64,000 nucleotides of DNA from Cupriavidus basilensis (GCF_008801925.2 NZ_CP062805.1:310001-374000); one strand, 5' to 3'; positions 25,269-34,138 are shown, counted from the stretch's first letter. Notes: generated by a model from the sequence alone, not told the origin. Program-made: numbers and translations.

Positions 25269-25673
25269 TTAGAAGGGCGAGGGCTGCGGCGTAGCAACTT
25301 GCCGCCATGCCAGCCCCGGTTGCCGGCAGGTCCTCGAAAAGCACCTCCGCAAGCGCAACGCATCGATGTCGTACTCAAGGGTTAGCCCGAGGCGATCCTT
25401 GTATGAAGTGCGCCGGGCGATTTCATCGCGCCCCATCCCCTTCAGGCATCCATACTGCGTGTAGACGTGATCAGACAACGCAAAGCACTCAGTCAGATTT
25501 CGCCATTCCTTCCACACGGGTAGGGCAAAATTTCGGAGGTGCCATCGAAGTCTCGTCGTCGCCATCCGAAAGAGATGGTCGATGACTTCGCGCTCCGTTA
25601 GCTTAGCTTGCATCTCGCTCATGCCTGTGCGGTCGTCACGGGGAAGCCAAAGCTCAAACGTCGGGTCGCCCAT
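25269..25673 (-). CDS. Hypothetical protein, about 134 aa
   Basis: The frame starts with ATG at 25673 (or GTG one codon earlier). The product is basic and aromatic (HLFRMATTRLRWHLRNFALPVWKEW, seen in pieces) with no recognised domain. It is convergent with the HU-like gene, and the shared terminator fits. An internal start at MSEMQ is possible. Confidence 0.5.
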   Translation of the reverse strand: MGDPTFELWLPRDDRTGMSEMQAKLTEREVIDHLFRMATTRLRWHLRNFALPVWKEWRNLTECFALSDHVYTQYGCLKGMGRDEIARRTSYKDRLGLTLEYDIDALRLRRCFSRTCRQPGLAWRQVATPQPSPF

Positions 25674-25972
25674 CACGGTAGCGATCCCGCGATGTGTTCC
25701 ATGGCCTTTTCTATGCAGTCAGTCCCGGCACGCGGCAAGGGAAGGATCATCCGGCGCGACACCGTTCGTGACGGCCATTGCACGATAGCGCCTGATTTAA
25801 CGTGTGCCAACGCCAATCGGTCGCATATCCCGGCGCGTTCGCGTAAGCGTCGTCGGTCGACCACAGTCGCTCGCAACGTCGTGCGTTGCCTGGCAGCGGA
25901 CCTATATTGACCCGCTACACGGTGTTTGAACTGTCGGAAATGCGGCCACTCGAACGGCTAAAAGCGGTTCGC
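25674..25972. other. Gap of about 300 bases
   Basis: Several short overlapping frames are open, but none has a convincing start or a recognisable product. I see nothing further until the promoter at 25973. Confidence 0.4.
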
Positions 25973-25999
25973 TTGACAGGGGATTCTACCGGCTACAAT
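25973..25999 (+). promoter_or_regulatory. Candidate sigma-70 promoter
   Basis: TTGACA and TACAAT, both near consensus, are separated by 15 bases (shorter than the ideal 17). They lie 44-70 bases before the ATG of the putative metallopeptidase gene. Confidence 0.5.
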
Positions 26000-26042
26000 A
26001 CGGTCCAGGTAAGCAAATTCGGCGGGGGGAAGAGAATCACTT

Positions 26043-26648
26043 ATGCGGACAAGCTTGTCACCGGACTATCAAATTGACGCCCCGGAAACGCGTGACAGGG
26101 TGATGCATTTCCTCAATGGAATCGGGGTTCCTGCCCGATACGAAGACGGCGCAACCGGCTTCTCCGAAGGATGCTGCATCGCGCAGGGTGCGCTACATGT
26201 AGATCCTGCGTGCCGGATTTCGACAATTCTGCACGAAGCGGGGCATCTGGCCATTACACCACGGCGCTTCCGATCACTTATGAACGGAAACCTCTATGCA
26301 GGTCATCGCGAAATGCTGAAGGTCGTCGATGAGGCAGGTGTGTATCCGGACGATCCCCTCTATCGTGCAGTCATTCAATGCTCGGATCCAGAAGCCACTG
26401 CATGGGCTTGGGCAGCGGGTACCGAATTGGGGCTGCCCGGCGAAGAGATTGTTCGAGACGACGAGTACGGTGGTGATGGTGAGGCAATCCGGCTGGCGCT
26501 GCAGATGCGCGCCTACATTGGAGTACACGGACTCGCTCACGCCGGCTTTTGCGCGATTCGCGAGCGTAACGGTGTCGCTGCCTGGCCGCGCCTGCATTTC
26601 TGGACGCAAGAAGTTGGATTTCCGGAGTACGTCCCAGCTGGAGAGTAA
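26043..26648 (+). CDS. Putative small zinc metallopeptidase-like protein
   Basis: A 201-residue protein. The main motif is TILHEAGHLA with HEAGH at residues 64-68, the HExxH zinc site of zincin peptidases. A possible third ligand lies in the DPEATAWAWAAG region, as in ImmA-like or similar small phage and plasmid peptidases. No secretion signal is seen. A near-consensus promoter lies upstream, and the DUF6283 gene follows after 16 bases. The substrate is unknown. Confidence 0.6.
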   Translation: MRTSLSPDYQIDAPETRDRVMHFLNGIGVPARYEDGATGFSEGCCIAQGALHVDPACRISTILHEAGHLAITPRRFRSLMNGNLYAGHREMLKVVDEAGVYPDDPLYRAVIQCSDPEATAWAWAAGTELGLPGEEIVRDDEYGGDGEAIRLALQMRAYIGVHGLAHAGFCAIRERNGVAAWPRLHFWTQEVGFPEYVPAGE

Positions 26649-26664
26649 GGGCAAGAGTTGAACT

Positions 26665-27219
26665 ATGAAAACACCAGGCAAACCTTGTGCATCGTGTCCC
26701 TGGCGTCGCGCTGCGGGTGCGGGAGACATTCCAAACTTCGATCTCGAGCTGGCCGAAAAGCTGGCTGATACATGCCCTGACCACCGGGGCATGGGGCCGG
26801 ACTTTGGAGCCAGTATCTTTGCGTGTCATCAATCCCGGCAAGGAGAGGAGTTCGCGTGCGCTGGATGGCTGGCGAAAGTCGGACACCGCCATCCCGCGGT
26901 GCGCCTGGCAGTGGTCTCCGGTCGGCTTGATCCAGCAGCACTAGAGCCTGGCGAGGACTGGCCGGAACTGCATGACAACTATCGGGAAGTGCTGGACAAG
27001 CTGCGTGCGACGTCGAATTTTGAAGACGAGGCCAAAGGAGATGAGTCGGCAGTCAAGATCGGGGGATCCAACGCCAGCGTTATTCAGCATTGCCGCCCCG
27101 TGGGATCGCCTCACTCTTCAACGGGGCAAGCAGCACGCGCGATTGACGGCACGCCTACACGAATGACGATCCAAAGTCGGAAAGTTGTGGCTTCTACAAA
27201 ATCTTTGGAGAGTCAGTAG
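26665..27219 (+). CDS. DUF6283 family protein
   Basis: A 184-residue protein. The N-terminus has the family's PCASCPWRR (residues 7-15), then FACHQSR and FACAGWLAKVG, giving several Cys and His that could bind a metal cluster. The DUF6283 part ends near residue 125. The remaining 60 residues look unrelated and may result from loss of the original stop. It is the second gene after the promoter at 25973. Function unknown. Confidence 0.65.
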   Translation: MKTPGKPCASCPWRRAAGAGDIPNFDLELAEKLADTCPDHRGMGPDFGASIFACHQSRQGEEFACAGWLAKVGHRHPAVRLAVVSGRLDPAALEPGEDWPELHDNYREVLDKLRATSNFEDEAKGDESAVKIGGSNASVIQHCRPVGSPHSSTGQAARAIDGTPTRMTIQSRKVVASTKSLESQ

Positions 27220-27340
27220 CCGTCTCAATACCCAGCGCTAACTGGTGTTGGTGTGCTCAAACGAGCGCTTACGATAGTCTCGCCGTCAACCTGAACTGGT
27301 GTTTGCCGTGAGCCGCTCGTCGCGCTTGCCCCTTTTCCTG

Positions 27341-27517
27341 TCAACCGCGCTGCTTCAGGACAGCCGCGCGATACCGGGAGCGCAGTAGCAGATCCGGCAC
27401 CGGCGCGAGGACCTCCGCCATGAATTGAAGCTCGACGCAGGAATCGGCACCGTGTTCCCGTACCGCCCGATCAAATGCGGCCTGCGCCGCTTCCAATTGC
27501 GTCTTGACGCGGCACAC
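27341..27517 (-). CDS. Small hypothetical protein, 58 aa (GTG start)
   Basis: A short minus-strand frame with a coding look: VKTQLEAAQAAFDRAVREHG, then ELQFMAEVLAPVPDLLLRSRYRAAVLKQRG in pieces. It is a helical protein with regular hydrophobic spacing. The start is a GTG; upstream in frame there is a stop within about 15 codons. No family is recognised. Confidence 0.4.
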   Translation of the reverse strand: MCRVKTQLEAAQAAFDRAVREHGADSCVELQFMAEVLAPVPDLLLRSRYRAAVLKQRG

Positions 27518-27859
27518 GCTCAGGCGGCGGCAGCTCTGGCTCCTCGAACATCATGAGCCTCAACTGCTGTGCATGCGCGACCCAACCTCCAACAGATGCC
27601 AATGGAAGGTCGTAAGGAAGGCATCCACGCGATCAATCTCATTGCTTGGTCCCCGTCTCATCGACGACTACAACCGTGGTGGCCCACAGAAAACGACTTT
27701 GTAGTGTTTGCCCCCCTTGTGGAGCAATACGGGCTTACCGTCTTCGACTCCAGTCCTAGATGTCGCTTTCGCTTCTAACTCATCCCCCACATCCAATCCA
27801 TCGCTCGCACCCATTGCTCTTATCCGTTTCGCGGTACATCGGCTTCGATCGCAGCATCG
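27518..27859. other. Gap of about 340 bases
   Basis: I find no convincing gene on either strand. The plus-strand frames here are shadows or random. There is no clear terminator for the minus-strand gene that ends at 27860. Confidence 0.4.
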
Positions 27860-28138
27860 TCATCGCAAGCGCTCTTCGTTCCACTCTAGAGCCTCTAGTG
27901 CTTCCTCCCCTGCCAGCGATGGACTGAGCGTGACTTCTGCTTGCCACATATCGCCGCTGTCCCGGATGAAAATGAAACCGGAGTCGGACAGCATCTGCGC
28001 CGCAGCTGATACCTTCTTGCGCTTCAGTTCCTGCGTTTCCACGCACTCTTCGAGTAGCCGCCGCGCATGTGGCCCCATGGCGCGCAATCGCATCGCCGCC
28101 GCGTGCGCATCGGCTTCGGTCTCGTAGTGCAGGAGCAT
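27860..28138 (-). CDS. Hypothetical protein, 92 aa
   Basis: An acidic helical protein (ADAHAAAMRLRAMG, LLEECVETQELKRKKVSAAAQML) ending in EALEWNEERLR. It lies 15 bases after the small ATPase gene on the same strand, so it is probably in one operon with it. No family is recognised. Confidence 0.55.
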   Translation of the reverse strand: MLLHYETEADAHAAAMRLRAMGPHARRLLEECVETQELKRKKVSAAAQMLSDSGFIFIRDSGDMWQAEVTLSPSLAGEEALEALEWNEERLR

Positions 28139-28153
28139 CGCTCTTTTCCTATG

Positions 28154-28624
28154 TTAGAGCGGCAGACCGGCGACCGAGTACAGCCGAACCGCCGAACGTG
28201 GGATGCCAAAGCGCTCAATGGAATCCTCAGTCTGGAGTGGCAGTACCATCAGCCGGTGCATGAAAGCGCCCCCGCTGGGATCGACGTGTGCAAACAGCCT
28301 CTCCACAAGTTCCCGGTTCTGCAGCGGCTCATCCACGACCACAATATCAGCACCGTTAAAATCGAACATCGGGTAGTGACCTACCGTAGCACCCCGCACC
28401 TTGCCTTCGAAATCGACCTCAACCTTCTCACTCATCAGTAGCGTCTGGCTGTCGGCATACGCAACTCGCAAGCCATCTTGTGCACGTGTTTCTTCCGTCC
28501 ACTGCTTCAACGACAAGGTCTTTCCCGTTCGGCACCGACCAACGATTCCAAGAACCTTCACTGTTCCAAGACAGTCGCTCACAAGAGCTGCCACTATCGC
28601 CGGTGTCAGGATGACGTTGTTCAA
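28154..28624 (-). CDS. Small P-loop ATPase
   Basis: A 156-residue protein with a Walker A motif in VGRCRTGKT (residues 28-36) and a Walker B in DIVVVDEPLQN, followed by a sensor-like region. It begins with a TTG 13 bases after the small gene at 28638, with GGAAAAG upstream. At this length it is a bare nucleotide-binding domain. Its partner is not known; the neighbours suggest plasmid housekeeping. Confidence 0.6.
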   Translation of the reverse strand: MNNVILTPAIVAALVSDCLGTVKVLGIVGRCRTGKTLSLKQWTEETRAQDGLRVAYADSQTLLMSEKVEVDFEGKVRGATVGHYPMFDFNGADIVVVDEPLQNRELVERLFAHVDPSGGAFMHRLMVLPLQTEDSIERFGIPRSAVRLYSVAGLPL

Positions 28625-28637
28625 TTTCTTTTCCGTC

Positions 28638-28817
28638 TCAAACGTTATCGTTGGTCACGAAGTCCAAGAAGAACTCGAACCACAACCCTTCCTGGCCATC
28701 CGGCAGGCTCAGCGGATACTGATCCGGCTTCTCAACCACGCGCGCGCGGTAAGCCTGCTCGAATCGCTCCACATCGCTGCGCAGCTCGGCGATGAAAGCA
28801 TCGAGGGTCTGTGCCAT
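28638..28817 (-). CDS. Small hypothetical protein, 59 aa
   Basis: A short gene between the DUF29 gene and the small ATPase gene on the minus strand. The product begins MAQTLDAFIAELRSDVERF and ends LWFEFFLDFVTNDNV, an acidic helical protein. Spacing to both neighbours is 13-14 bases, which supports an operon. No family is recognised. Confidence 0.55.
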   Translation of the reverse strand: MAQTLDAFIAELRSDVERFEQAYRARVVEKPDQYPLSLPDGQEGLWFEFFLDFVTNDNV

Positions 28818-28831
28818 GCTTTGCTTTTCCG

Positions 28832-29269
28832 TTATTCAGGGTGGAAATCTTGCGAGAGCACGTCATCAACAGCCCAAGGCAACGCTTCCGGGAAGACATC
28901 GAGATCCAGGCCGGTCTCATTGCTCGCGATGCTGCGGGCCTTTGACCATACGATGTCGAGCCACGCAGCATCGCTGAACTTACCCCGCAAGCTTGGGGCT
29001 TCATTCAGCACGTAGGCAACTTCCTTGCGCTGTGTGCGAATGTTGAACTGCCAACTCTTGCTGCGGCGGGAAGGCTGAAACTGCCACTTCAGCAGGTGCG
29101 CCAGCAGCACGGACATGCGGCTTGCCAATTCGCGTTGTTCGCTCTTGCCCACGTCCTCGATCTCGTCTGCAATGTGCCGAACGTCGATGGCCGACAGCTT
29201 GCCCCCACGCAGCAGTGCGGCCTGCTCGCCTGCCCAGGCCACCACATCCTTCTCATAGGCCGTACCCAT
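28832..29269 (-). CDS. DUF29 family protein
   Basis: A 145-residue protein with the DUF29 pattern: YEKDVVAWAGEQAALLRGG, then DVRHIADEIEDVGKSE and LLAHLLKWQFQP, finishing with an LDLDVFPEALPW region. DUF29 proteins are widespread, of unknown function. An operator-like palindrome lies 31-46 bases before the ATG and is identical in both arms to the one before the small gene at 29319, so both genes probably share a repressor. Confidence 0.82.
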   Translation of the reverse strand: MGTAYEKDVVAWAGEQAALLRGGKLSAIDVRHIADEIEDVGKSEQRELASRMSVLLAHLLKWQFQPSRRSKSWQFNIRTQRKEVAYVLNEAPSLRGKFSDAAWLDIVWSKARSIASNETGLDLDVFPEALPWAVDDVLSQDFHPE

Positions 29270-29299
29270 GACGGCTCCATCAAATGTGGCTTAATGCCA

Positions 29300-29315
29300 G
29301 GTGCACACGTGCACC
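29300..29315. promoter_or_regulatory. Operator copy 1, upstream of the DUF29 gene
   Basis: GGTGCAC-AC-GTGCACC, a perfect 7-bp dyad with a 2-base centre. The same arms recur at 29566-29581. Confidence 0.7.
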
Positions 29316-29318
29316 ACG

Positions 29319-29552
29319 TCAAGCGCGCTCGCTTGGCTTCCCGATCGTCTTCCTGGCGTGATTGATGACCGCATCCGGGCAATTACGCCGCCGCGTACTG
29401 TCCGGTGCTGCCAGATATGATTTCCAAGTGGACAGGGAAATCGGAAAGGCTTGCCCCTTGTTGACCAACGCCAGCGCTTCCACCTGGGTGATGCCGGCTT
29501 GCACGATCAGCGCACGCAGCTCCGCGCCGTTATCCTCTTTGACTTCGTTCAT
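29319..29552 (-). CDS. Small probable DNA-binding repressor, 77 aa
   Basis: The region GITQVEALALVNKGQAFPIS with STWKSYLA looks like a helix-turn-helix of phage or plasmid repressor type (KorC-like size). The gene is followed by, and preceded by, identical GGTGCAC-N2-GTGCACC palindromes, the upstream one 14 bases before the ATG at 29552. Autoregulation together with control of the DUF29 operon is the simplest reading. The DNA-binding assignment is an inference. Confidence 0.6.
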   Translation of the reverse strand: MNEVKEDNGAELRALIVQAGITQVEALALVNKGQAFPISLSTWKSYLAAPDSTRRRNCPDAVINHARKTIGKPSERA

Positions 29553-29565
29553 AACTTCGCGCTTA

Positions 29566-29581
29566 GGTGCACTTGTGCACC
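29566..29581. promoter_or_regulatory. Operator copy 2, upstream of the small repressor gene
   Basis: GGTGCAC-TT-GTGCACC, with the same arms as 29300-29315. The site covers the region just before the ribosome site, so binding could block transcription or the start region. Confidence 0.7.
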
Positions 29582-29681
29582 AAGAATAGCACACGGCTCT
29601 CCCATGCCGCCTTGGAGCCGTCCGAGCTATGAAAGCTGGGCCCCTCACCCATGGTTGCTCCAGTTTTCTGTCAGAAGAAAT

Positions 29682-29711
29682 GGAAAAGCCGGTCCCTTTC
29701 GGAACCGGCCA
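29682..29711 (-). terminator. Terminator of the SbcC-like operon
   Basis: On the minus strand the hairpin GCCGGTTCC-GAAA-GGGACCGGC is followed by TTTTCC. It lies 23 bases after the stop of the SbcC-like gene. Confidence 0.82.
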
Positions 29712-29733
29712 TGGATTGAAATAGAGAAGGCGA

Positions 29734-32061
29734 TTACGCCCCGGCAGCAAGCGCCGTGACGTCGATCATGCCATCGGCCTCATCAACCAGCTCCGGCGTC
29801 TGGGAGATGAAGAATTCCCGTTCATATCCGCCAACCCGCAACACTTCACGCTTCATCTTCATGAAGGCGCGCTTGCGCTCCGGATCCAGCGGACCGTCCG
29901 CTTCATCAGTGAACAGCGTCTGAAAGGACTGCCGCGCGTGTTGCGCCCGATACAGGGCGATACCGCGCGTCAGGCATTCGTTGATCCACACCTTCTGGCC
30001 GCCGCTGATCACGGAAAACTCCTTCGAGCTATCGTTATCGGCATCCAGTACCGCAATCGAGAACCCCTCCCGGGCTTCCCCGCTAGCCAGCGTCGTTTGC
30101 GTCCGGATCGCGATTGTGAATCGCGGCCCATAGCAGGCGAGCAGCAAGTCATTGACGATGCCGGTAATGGCTGGCCCCGCATCATCGATCGACAACGCGA
30201 TCACGCCGTCGTTGCCGAGCCCCTTGCCGAGCAGCTTCCACTGCGCGATTTCGTCGGACAGGCGTTGCACCTGCGACTCAAGCCCCGGCAAACCACCAAG
30301 CTCCCGCTCGATCCGGTCACGTTCAGTGGCCAGCGCACTTTGACGGCGGATCAATGTTTCGATCTTGCCGTCGGCCGCGCTGACCCCTTCCCGGACGCCC
30401 GCAATGTCGCGGTCGAGGTCCGCAATCAGGCCCGTCACATCGGTTACGGCCAGCGTGTCAACCTCTCGTTGCATCACAGCCAGCTGGGATTCAACATCCT
30501 GGAGATCCCGGACGAGCCGGTCCTTCCGTTCAGTCTCCTCCTGCGCCAGGGCTGCCAGGTCGCCCCGTGCCTTCCCAAGCGCAGCGGCGGCGGTGTCAAG
30601 CAACGGTCTCTGAGCCGCCAGGGCAGTCAGGCGTTGAAGCTGCTGATTGTCTCGCGCGATGTCTCGCTGCAGGGATGCCACCGCTTCACGAGCCGCCGGC
30701 AGGCGCTGCAATGCCGCGTCCATTGGCCTCAGGGCTTCCTGCTTATCCCTGTAGCTGGTACGCAGATTGGTCACCACGATAGCCTGGGCTTCGTACTGGC
30801 CTTTGGCCTCGCGGGCTTGCGCAAGCAACGGACACTGGCTGTGCATTGGGTGGCCGCTGCAAGGCACGGTATCCATGACATCGGTCTGGGCCTTGAGGGT
30901 CCGCGCCAGCTGTGCCGCCACCGAGCCGCGCTGCTCCATCCCGCGCAGCTCACTTACCAGCCCCGCATGCCGCGTCGCAAGCGCTTCGACTTCGGCCAGC
31001 TCCCGCTGCCGTTCGGCAAGTTCCGCTTGCCGACGGCCAAGGGCCATCTGCACGCCATCTTGTTGCGCGCCCGCGGCGGTGATCGCCTCGGATTGCGCAA
31101 GGGTTGCCTGGCTCGTCGCCAGGGTATGCTCAAGGTCCCGCTGCCGCGCAGTCGCCTTCGCAATCGCCGTGCGATCGTCCATGGCAAGCTGCTGGCCACG
31201 TGCCATCAACTCCCGCTTGCGCTGATGCAACTCGCGCAACCGGGCTTCAGTGCCGGCCGATGCCGCCTGCTTGGCAGCCAGCGTGGCGCGTTCCTGCTCC
31301 AGCTTGCTGCCACGGTTGAGCCGCTCCGTACGATGCGTCCGCTCAGCAGCAAGGGCCTGGTCGATCTCCTGAATCTCCCTGGTCATCGCTGCCACGGTGT
31401 CGCGCTTGCCAGACAGCACAAGTACATCCCGCTGCAGCCCATCCAGAGCACGGCTCAGCGCCTTGGCCACGTCGCCCGCTTTCGCGGACAGCTCGCGCAG
31501 GTGATCGATCCCGAGCAGCTCGGCGAGCAGCTTCTTGATCTCGGCGGGCTGGTAGCTTGCCAGCGGCCGCCGGTTCTGCGCGGAAAACACACTGGTGAAG
31601 AAGGCTTCGGCCGATCCCAGAACCGAGTCAAGGCAGCGGCCGTACGTGTCGGCCTTGCCATCGGAAACGGTGCCGTCAGACAGTTGCACCGGGCTCCAGT
31701 CGCCCGTCGCGCTCTTCTCGAACAGGTAGTACTCCGCCTTGCGGCTCTTGCCCGGGTTGCGAAACGCGAATGCCGACCGGTAAACCTTGCCGCCGTGCTC
31801 CCATTCCAGGTCCTTCTCCGCGCGCGGGGCACAGAGGTGGTCCCAGTACGAGAAAGCGTCGGCCGACATCTTCGTTGCGTGGCTCGGCATGAGCGGATAC
31901 GGATGCAGGTTGTCCATGATCGTGGTCTTGCCGGCGCCGTTGGGGCCGACAATTGCAATCAGGCCAGCCGGCAGATCGGTCAGATCCACCGTAACGCTGT
32001 CCCGGTGCATGCCATCGCGGATACCGTGGAAGCCGGCGAGGGTCAGTTTCAATGGGCGCAT
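29734..32061 (-). CDS. Rad50/SbcC-like ATPase
   Basis: A 775-residue SMC-type ATPase. Walker A is GPNGAGKT at residues 39-46. Two long coiled-coil arms, about 190-390 and 420-620, flank a possible zinc hook that reads PCSGHPMHSQCP (Cys-x8-Cys rather than CxxC). The C-terminal lobe has the signature SGGQKV and Walker B LFTDEADGPLDPE. With the SbcD-like nuclease encoded upstream on the same strand it should form a DNA end-processing complex. It is shorter than chromosomal SbcC (about 1000 residues), as in phage gp46-like proteins. It overlaps the preceding gene by 13 bases. Confidence 0.85.
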   Translation of the reverse strand: MRPLKLTLAGFHGIRDGMHRDSVTVDLTDLPAGLIAIVGPNGAGKTTIMDNLHPYPLMPSHATKMSADAFSYWDHLCAPRAEKDLEWEHGGKVYRSAFAFRNPGKSRKAEYYLFEKSATGDWSPVQLSDGTVSDGKADTYGRCLDSVLGSAEAFFTSVFSAQNRRPLASYQPAEIKKLLAELLGIDHLRELSAKAGDVAKALSRALDGLQRDVLVLSGKRDTVAAMTREIQEIDQALAAERTHRTERLNRGSKLEQERATLAAKQAASAGTEARLRELHQRKRELMARGQQLAMDDRTAIAKATARQRDLEHTLATSQATLAQSEAITAAGAQQDGVQMALGRRQAELAERQRELAEVEALATRHAGLVSELRGMEQRGSVAAQLARTLKAQTDVMDTVPCSGHPMHSQCPLLAQAREAKGQYEAQAIVVTNLRTSYRDKQEALRPMDAALQRLPAAREAVASLQRDIARDNQQLQRLTALAAQRPLLDTAAAALGKARGDLAALAQEETERKDRLVRDLQDVESQLAVMQREVDTLAVTDVTGLIADLDRDIAGVREGVSAADGKIETLIRRQSALATERDRIERELGGLPGLESQVQRLSDEIAQWKLLGKGLGNDGVIALSIDDAGPAITGIVNDLLLACYGPRFTIAIRTQTTLASGEAREGFSIAVLDADNDSSKEFSVISGGQKVWINECLTRGIALYRAQHARQSFQTLFTDEADGPLDPERKRAFMKMKREVLRVGGYEREFFISQTPELVDEADGMIDVTALAAGA

Positions 32062-32561
32062 TCGAGGACCTCCGCGCCAAAGGAGTGGAGATAGTCAGAC
32101 GGGAGCTCCATGGCGCCGCCATCAAACACCGGCATCTCGGCCGCGGCCGGCACATCCTGCTCCGGCTGGCCCGCGATTGCGCGTTCGACCGAACGCACCG
32201 CCGCCGCAAACTGAACTCCGGCCATTTGCAGAAGCGCCTTCCAGTCGTCCAGGCCTGTCATGGCCCTGAGCTCCAATGCGCTCCACTGTCCGGCAAAGCC
32301 GTTCGAAAAAGACCAGATAACGTCTTGCAGCTCCTTGGACGGTGCCACGGAGTACCAGGTGTTGCCACCGTCGGTGGCAATCGCCATGACCAGTATGTGA
32401 TCGCGCTTGGCAATCACTGCGCCGCGGCCGCGGCCGAACGGCTCATACATCATGCATTGCGTGAACTGGTGGTTCTCGCACAACCGCTTGGCCAGATCCG
32501 TGCGGGTCATGGCACTTTCCTCAACATGGAGCCACTTCGGACCGGCGTGATAGAGAATCAT
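32049..32561 (-). CDS. Conserved hypothetical protein between sbcD-like and sbcC-like genes
   Basis: A 170-residue protein (from the ATG at 32561) with a mixed fold: YHAGPKWLHVEE, CMMYEPFGRGRGAVIAKRD and DGGNTWYSVAPS. No family is recognised. It overlaps the SbcC-like gene by 13 bases, so the two are coupled. The ATG lies just after GGAG, which can pair with an upstream CTCC. A dyad of the repeated leader family lies 89 bases before the ATG. Confidence 0.65.
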   Translation of the reverse strand: MILYHAGPKWLHVEESAMTRTDLAKRLCENHQFTQCMMYEPFGRGRGAVIAKRDHILVMAIATDGGNTWYSVAPSKELQDVIWSFSNGFAGQWSALELRAMTGLDDWKALLQMAGVQFAAAVRSVERAIAGQPEQDVPAAAEMPVFDGGAMELPSDYLHSFGAEVLECAH

Positions 32562-32664
32562 GTTGCACTCCAGGGTAGGACGGAGCGCGCCCCGGACGGG
32601 AAGCACCACGTCTGGGTAGATAGAAAAGAAATGGATACTGCTGGTCGATGCGTCAACGACGCGG
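32562..32664 (-). promoter_or_regulatory. Repeated 5' leader, copy a
   Basis: The dyad GCGTC-AAC-GACGC is at 32650-32662 with the flank GGTCGAT. Reading towards the gene there follow a short AT-rich part, a GTCCGGGGC region and GCGCTCC, which can pair with GGAGTGC around the Shine-Dalgarno. A separate 8-bp palindrome at 32679-32700 (CGACAGCC/GGCTGTCG) may end the upstream transcript. Confidence 0.65.
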
Positions 32665-32725
32665 GTGAAACCGGGTTTCGACAGCCACTCACGGCTGTCG
32701 GAACAGGGCTCGCATGTTCAGAGGG

Positions 32726-34138
32726 TTAGGCGGGTTGCCCCGCGAACAGGTCATCGGTGAGCCAGTCCATACTTGACTGGTCGGCCAGCGGCGCCGACGC
32801 GAGAACCGCCACGGGGTCCGGGCTCGGGTCGGAGCGTTCAACACCGCTTGGTGTCACTTCCGCTCGGGGATGCTCATGCGCACCAGCCTCGCGCAGTTGG
32901 GCGAGCACGCCGTCCGCGATCGACTGTGCATCGAGCGTTTCCAGCATGGTCAAACGGTCTACCAACGGGGCAGTGTCAACGCCGGTCAGCTCACCCCAGC
33001 GGGAGAGCTTTTCCGGCAGACTGGCCGCCCGGCTGATGCCTTCAGCGCGGCTACGCACGGCCGGCAAGACGCGCGTCTCGATCTTGACCTCGGCGCTTTC
33101 TCCGAACAGCGCTAGAACCGCGTCACGGTCGACCAGTTGACGATGCTCCTCGTTGACCGTCCAACGAATGCGCACGAACTTCTCAGCGGCTTCCATGGCA
33201 ATGTCGGCGAGCCTTGCCATGTCCGGCGGGCCATCGAAGTCCACACACACCGTCGCGCGTGCAGGCGTGGCCACCAACGAGGCCGTGGCATGTCCGGGGG
33301 TCACCTGCCACTGCAGGTATCCCTTCTCCCCGATCTCGCCGTAGTGGAATCGCCCGATGGAGCCGGGATATGCCACTACCCTGCCCTCCCGCTCCCATTG
33401 CTGAGCGCGGTGGATATGGCCAAGCATGAAGGCGTCACACTCGGCCTCGAACAGCGCGCCAATGGTGAACTCATGGTCGAAGCCGGCCATGGGTACGCCG
33501 TGCTCGGTCTGGCAGCCGTTCACCGTGCCGTGCGACACGCCGACCGTGCGCACGCCCCATGACCGCCATTGGCGATTGATAGCGCCAGCCGCGGCCAGGT
33601 AGTGGGCAAGCTGGTCGCCCACCGCCGTCGCTGCGTTGGCCACGCCGGCGGCAGCAGCCAGTACCGCCTTGTTGACGGTCGGCACGCAGGTGAAGACCAC
33701 TTCGGGCATGCCGTGCTGGGCCATCAGCACGTCGATTTCCGCGGGCGAGAAAACCGGGCCGTCCGACGGTACAAACTGCCCCGCGCACAGCGCGACCTGA
33801 TGGATGCGATCGGCTACGTATACGGGATGGTGCGCACCGATGAGTCGGAACAGGTCCAGCGTGCCCGGTGGCTCATGACTGTAAGTGCCCTGCAGGAGCA
33901 GGACGGGCATGTGGGCCGACAGCCGGTGAATCTGCCGTGCGAGCGCGGACAACGCTGGCGTGTGCGCGTCAAGACGATGATCGGTGGAATCTCCCGACAC
34001 GACCCCGACGTGGCAGCCCGACGCAATCGCATCGTCGACCGCAAAGCCAAAGCAATGGTCCGCCTCGGCCAGATGGCTGGGCGAGTAGTGCAGGTCTGAG
34101 AAATGACCCAGACGCAGGCTTTCGCCTTCGTTGAGCAT
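32726..34138 (-). CDS. SbcD/Mre11-like metallophosphoesterase
   Basis: A 470-residue protein. The N-terminal half is a calcineurin-like phosphoesterase: FSDLHYSPSHL (Asp-x-His), GVVSGDSTDHR, QGTYSHEP (in place of GNHD/E) and LGHIHRAQ (Gly-His-x-His). The C-terminal 200 residues are a cap and coiled-coil-binding part. It would be the nuclease partner of the ATPase at 29734. The start MLNEGE at 34138 follows an AGGAGG; the longer frame has no support. Confidence 0.82.
   Translation of the reverse strand: MLNEGESLRLGHFSDLHYSPSHLAEADHCFGFAVDDAIASGCHVGVVSGDSTDHRLDAHTPALSALARQIHRLSAHMPVLLLQGTYSHEPPGTLDLFRLIGAHHPVYVADRIHQVALCAGQFVPSDGPVFSPAEIDVLMAQHGMPEVVFTCVPTVNKAVLAAAAGVANAATAVGDQLAHYLAAAGAINRQWRSWGVRTVGVSHGTVNGCQTEHGVPMAGFDHEFTIGALFEAECDAFMLGHIHRAQQWEREGRVVAYPGSIGRFHYGEIGEKGYLQWQVTPGHATASLVATPARATVCVDFDGPPDMARLADIAMEAAEKFVRIRWTVNEEHRQLVDRDAVLALFGESAEVKIETRVLPAVRSRAEGISRAASLPEKLSRWGELTGVDTAPLVDRLTMLETLDAQSIADGVLAQLREAGAHEHPRAEVTPSGVERSDPSPDPVAVLASAPLADQSSMDWLTDDLFAGQPA

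Noticed and set aside
29938..32094. Long plus-strand open frame of 718 codons
   Set aside because: It is the antisense shadow of the SbcC-like gene, whose ATPase motifs are unmistakable.
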